Assembly (NCBI GenBank): GCA_040752515.1
Contig: JBFMGQ010000044.1
Coordinates: forward strand, 1-15,612
From: Tenuifilum sp040752515
GTDB taxonomy: Bacteria; Bacteroidota; Bacteroidia; Bacteroidales; Tenuifilaceae
Length of the DNA: 15,612 bases
Direction of reading: 5' to 3'
Part shown: positions 14,665 to 15,612 of the stretch, one piece after another
Numbering within the stretch: position 1 is the first letter of the stretch
How the letters are laid out: every line of letters starts with the position of its first letter
The notes under the pieces: model-generated
Database searches by the model: none
What the model was told of the DNA's origin: nothing
The model's input: the letters and a program-made list of their open reading frames with translations, nothing else
Made by a program: the position numbers and the translations under genes

Positions 14665-14672
14665 TACCTTTG
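14665..14672 (+). promoter_or_regulatory. -7 promoter element of trmD
   Basis: TACCTTTG is an exact TAnnTTTG match 18 nt before the ATG at 14691, which gives a leader of about 12 nt. This spacing supports the ATG over the TTG at 14670, which lies inside the promoter. Confidence 0.6.
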
Positions 14673-14690
14673 CGGAATAAAGCAAGGCGT

Positions 14691-15371
14691 ATGAGAATTG
14701 ATATTATCACCGTTCTGCCTGAGCTGATTGAAAGTCCGCTTAGCCATTCCATCATAAAACGAGCACAAAAAAAGGGTTTGGTGAGTATCAACCTGCACCA
14801 CCTACGCGATTATACTACCGATAAGCACCGTACGGTTGATGATTACGCATTTGGCCCCGATGCCGGAATGGTACTAAAAATTGAACCTATCTACAAGGCC
14901 ATTGAGAAACTTAAATGTGAAAGGCAGTACGACGAAATAATTTACACTTCGCCCGATGGCGAGCCCTATACGCAAAAACTGGCAAATTACCTTAGCACCA
15001 AGGATAACATCCTTATCCTTTGTGGTCACTACAAGGGTGTCGATCATAGGGTGCGCGAACATTTAATTACCCGCGAGATTTCCATTGGCGACTATGTACT
15101 CTCGGGTGGCGAATTGGCTGCTGCTGTTATTGTGGATAGCGTTGTGCGACTGGTTCCTGGGGTACTTTCCGATGAAACCTCGGCGCTTACCGACTCATTT
15201 CAGGATGGGCTGCTTGCCCCTCCGGTGTATACCCGTCCAGCCGAGTTTAACGGCTGGAAAGTTCCCGATGTGTTGCTATCGGGGAATTTCAAGGAAATTG
15301 AAAAATGGCAATTGGAACAGGCGTACCAGCGCACCAAGCGCTTGCGACCAAACCTGCTTAAGGAGGAGTAG
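14691..15371 (+). CDS. trmD: tRNA (guanine-N1-)-methyltransferase TrmD
   Basis: This 226-residue enzyme transfers a methyl group from S-adenosylmethionine to N1 of G37 next to the anticodon of tRNAs, which prevents +1 frameshifting. It is a SPOUT-class homodimer in the cytoplasm. The sequence has MRIDIITVLPELIES at the start, DYAFGPDAGMVLKIEP, and the trefoil-knot SAM site: YTSPDGEPYTQ, LCGHYKGVDHRV and EISIGDYVLSGGELAA. The flexible-lid and catalytic region, LVPGVLSDETSALTDSF, carries the essential Asp. The C-terminal helical tRNA-binding domain (VYTRPAEFNGWKVPDVLLSG) is complete. The length is normal. A TTG at 14670 would add seven residues, but it overlaps the -7 promoter element, so I use the ATG. 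Unlike in many bacteria, trmD here is not beside rpsP, rimM or rplS. Confidence 0.97.
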   Translation: MRIDIITVLPELIESPLSHSIIKRAQKKGLVSINLHHLRDYTTDKHRTVDDYAFGPDAGMVLKIEPIYKAIEKLKCERQYDEIIYTSPDGEPYTQKLANYLSTKDNILILCGHYKGVDHRVREHLITREISIGDYVLSGGELAAAVIVDSVVRLVPGVLSDETSALTDSFQDGLLAPPVYTRPAEFNGWKVPDVLLSGNFKEIEKWQLEQAYQRTKRLRPNLLKEE

Positions 15372-15398
15372 AGGGTTAAAGGATAAAGAACCTGTCCC

Positions 15399-15423
15399 TG
15401 ACCCGTCCTGAAAAATGTCTACA
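15399..15423. repeat. Putative IS terminal inverted repeat (outer copy)
   Basis: The segment contains TCCTGAAAAATGTCTACA (15406-15423) after a TGACCCG start. It is the presumed outer tip of the IS; a second similar copy lies 88 bp inside at 15487-15511. Confidence 0.55.
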
Positions 15424-15486
15424 CAAACTTATATGTATCAAAGTGTTTCACTGTGTAAAACAGTCTAATCTGCGTAATCAGCATTC

Positions 15487-15511
15487 TGTCTAGTCCTGAA
15501 ATAAGTCTACA
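15487..15511. repeat. Internal copy of the IS-end-like motif
   Basis: TCCTGAAATAAGTCTACA (15494-15511) matches the outer copy at 16 of 18 positions, in the same orientation; over 25 bp about 20 positions match. It lies 15 bp past the transposase stop codon. Confidence 0.6.
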
Positions 15512-15526
15512 GGTTAGTAAATAGAT

Positions 15527-15612
15527 TTATGCAACACTCGTAAAAACATCGTCAGGGGTTTTATAGCCCAAAGATACGTGTAATCTTTTAGAGTTGTAAA
15601 TTTTCACGGCCT
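15527..15612 (-). CDS. IS3-family transposase (integrase core), C-terminal 27 residues
   Basis: On the minus strand, from the window edge, the frame reads AVKIYNSKRLHVSLGYKTP and then DDVFTSVA before a TAA stop at 15529-15527. The motif YNSKRLHxSLGYKTPxxV is the hallmark end of the rve integrase core (DDE transposase, OrfB) of IS3-family elements. The catalytic D-D-E residues and any OrfA frame lie outside the window. The reading frame is intact to its stop, so there is no evidence of decay in the visible part. It points toward trmD, tail to tail. Confidence 0.9.
   Translation of the reverse strand, partial: AVKIYNSKRLHVSLGYKTPDDVFTSVA

Larger units (their letters stand above)
14196..14690. 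other. Repeat-rich intergenic region before trmD
   Basis: This 495-bp gap has no credible gene. It holds two arrays of 7-bp units (14277-14318 and 14469-14496) around an array of 10-bp units (14331-14420), a 12-bp direct repeat GAGGAAGTTAAA (14448-14459 and 14513-14524), a G-rich segment around 14530-14552 and the trmD promoter. A minus-strand open frame of 96 codons across it (14285-14575) is an effect of the 30-bp periodicity. Confidence 0.7.
15399..15612 (-). mobile_element. IS3-family insertion sequence, end fragment at window edge
   Basis: A minus-strand transposase C-terminus (15527-15612) is followed by about 130 bp of non-coding DNA ending near TGACCCGTCCTG (from 15399), which I take as the terminal inverted repeat. 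The trmD stop is only 27 bp away. The other end lies beyond the window, so neither completeness nor a target duplication can be checked; the exact boundary is inferred. Confidence 0.75.

Noticed and set aside
14670..14690. TTG start for trmD
   Set aside because: It overlaps the -7 promoter element, and the family begins at MRIDIIT.

Overview
The window reads as a stretch of a Bacteroidota chromosome, most likely from Bacteroidales or Marinilabiliales. The evidence is the protein families (Bacteroidota-type M64 peptidase, TPR-SpoIIE phosphatase, FecE-type ATPase with a C-terminal extension), start codons without clear Shine-Dalgarno sequences, and several copies of the Bacteroidota -7 promoter element TAnnTTTG just upstream of genes. 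No rRNA, tRNA or CRISPR array was seen. Only one mobile element is visible, the end of an IS3-family insertion sequence at the right edge.

Layout. Positions 1-220 are a divergent intergenic region; a minus-strand gene may begin at 28 and leave the window. Positions 221-3166 hold three overlapping plus-strand genes: a two-TM protein of unknown function, a PLP-dependent D-serine dehydratase/D-threonine aldolase-like enzyme, and a secreted M64 metallopeptidase. The peptidase gene overlaps, tail to tail, a minus-strand signalling pair (3159-7356): a soluble PAS/GAF hybrid histidine kinase followed by a membrane-anchored TPR protein with a SpoIIE/PP2C phosphatase domain. Positions 7357-7669 are a divergent promoter region with two inverted repeats. 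Positions 7670-11359 hold an ABC importer of the cobalamin/siderophore/heme type (lipoprotein binding protein, permease, ATPase). A small DsrE-like CxxC protein is inserted between the binding protein and the permease, and an 88-bp inverted-repeat-bounded element precedes it.

The ATPase stop codon abuts the stop codon of a minus-strand operon (11360-12962) made of a class IV aminotransferase and an omega-amidase-type nitrilase; a perfect 16-bp palindrome covers the junction. A membrane-anchored protein of unknown function follows on the minus strand (13047-14195). The gap 14196-14690 holds a composite repeat: an array of 10-bp units flanked on both sides by 7-bp-unit arrays. Then comes trmD (14691-15371), followed after 27 bp by the IS3-family end (15399 to the edge).

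How the genes fit together. The importer genes form a complete uptake system (capture, channel, energy) whose substrate cannot be read from sequence. The aminotransferase and omega-amidase plausibly act in sequence, with glutamine or asparagine as amino donor and the resulting omega-amide of the keto acid then hydrolysed. The kinase and phosphatase form a likely two-protein regulatory module, but no anti-sigma or STAS partner is encoded nearby. I did not find a clearly new defence or mobile system. The most unusual items are the composite repeat, the DsrE insertion in the importer operon, the 88-bp element, and the unknown membrane-anchored protein.
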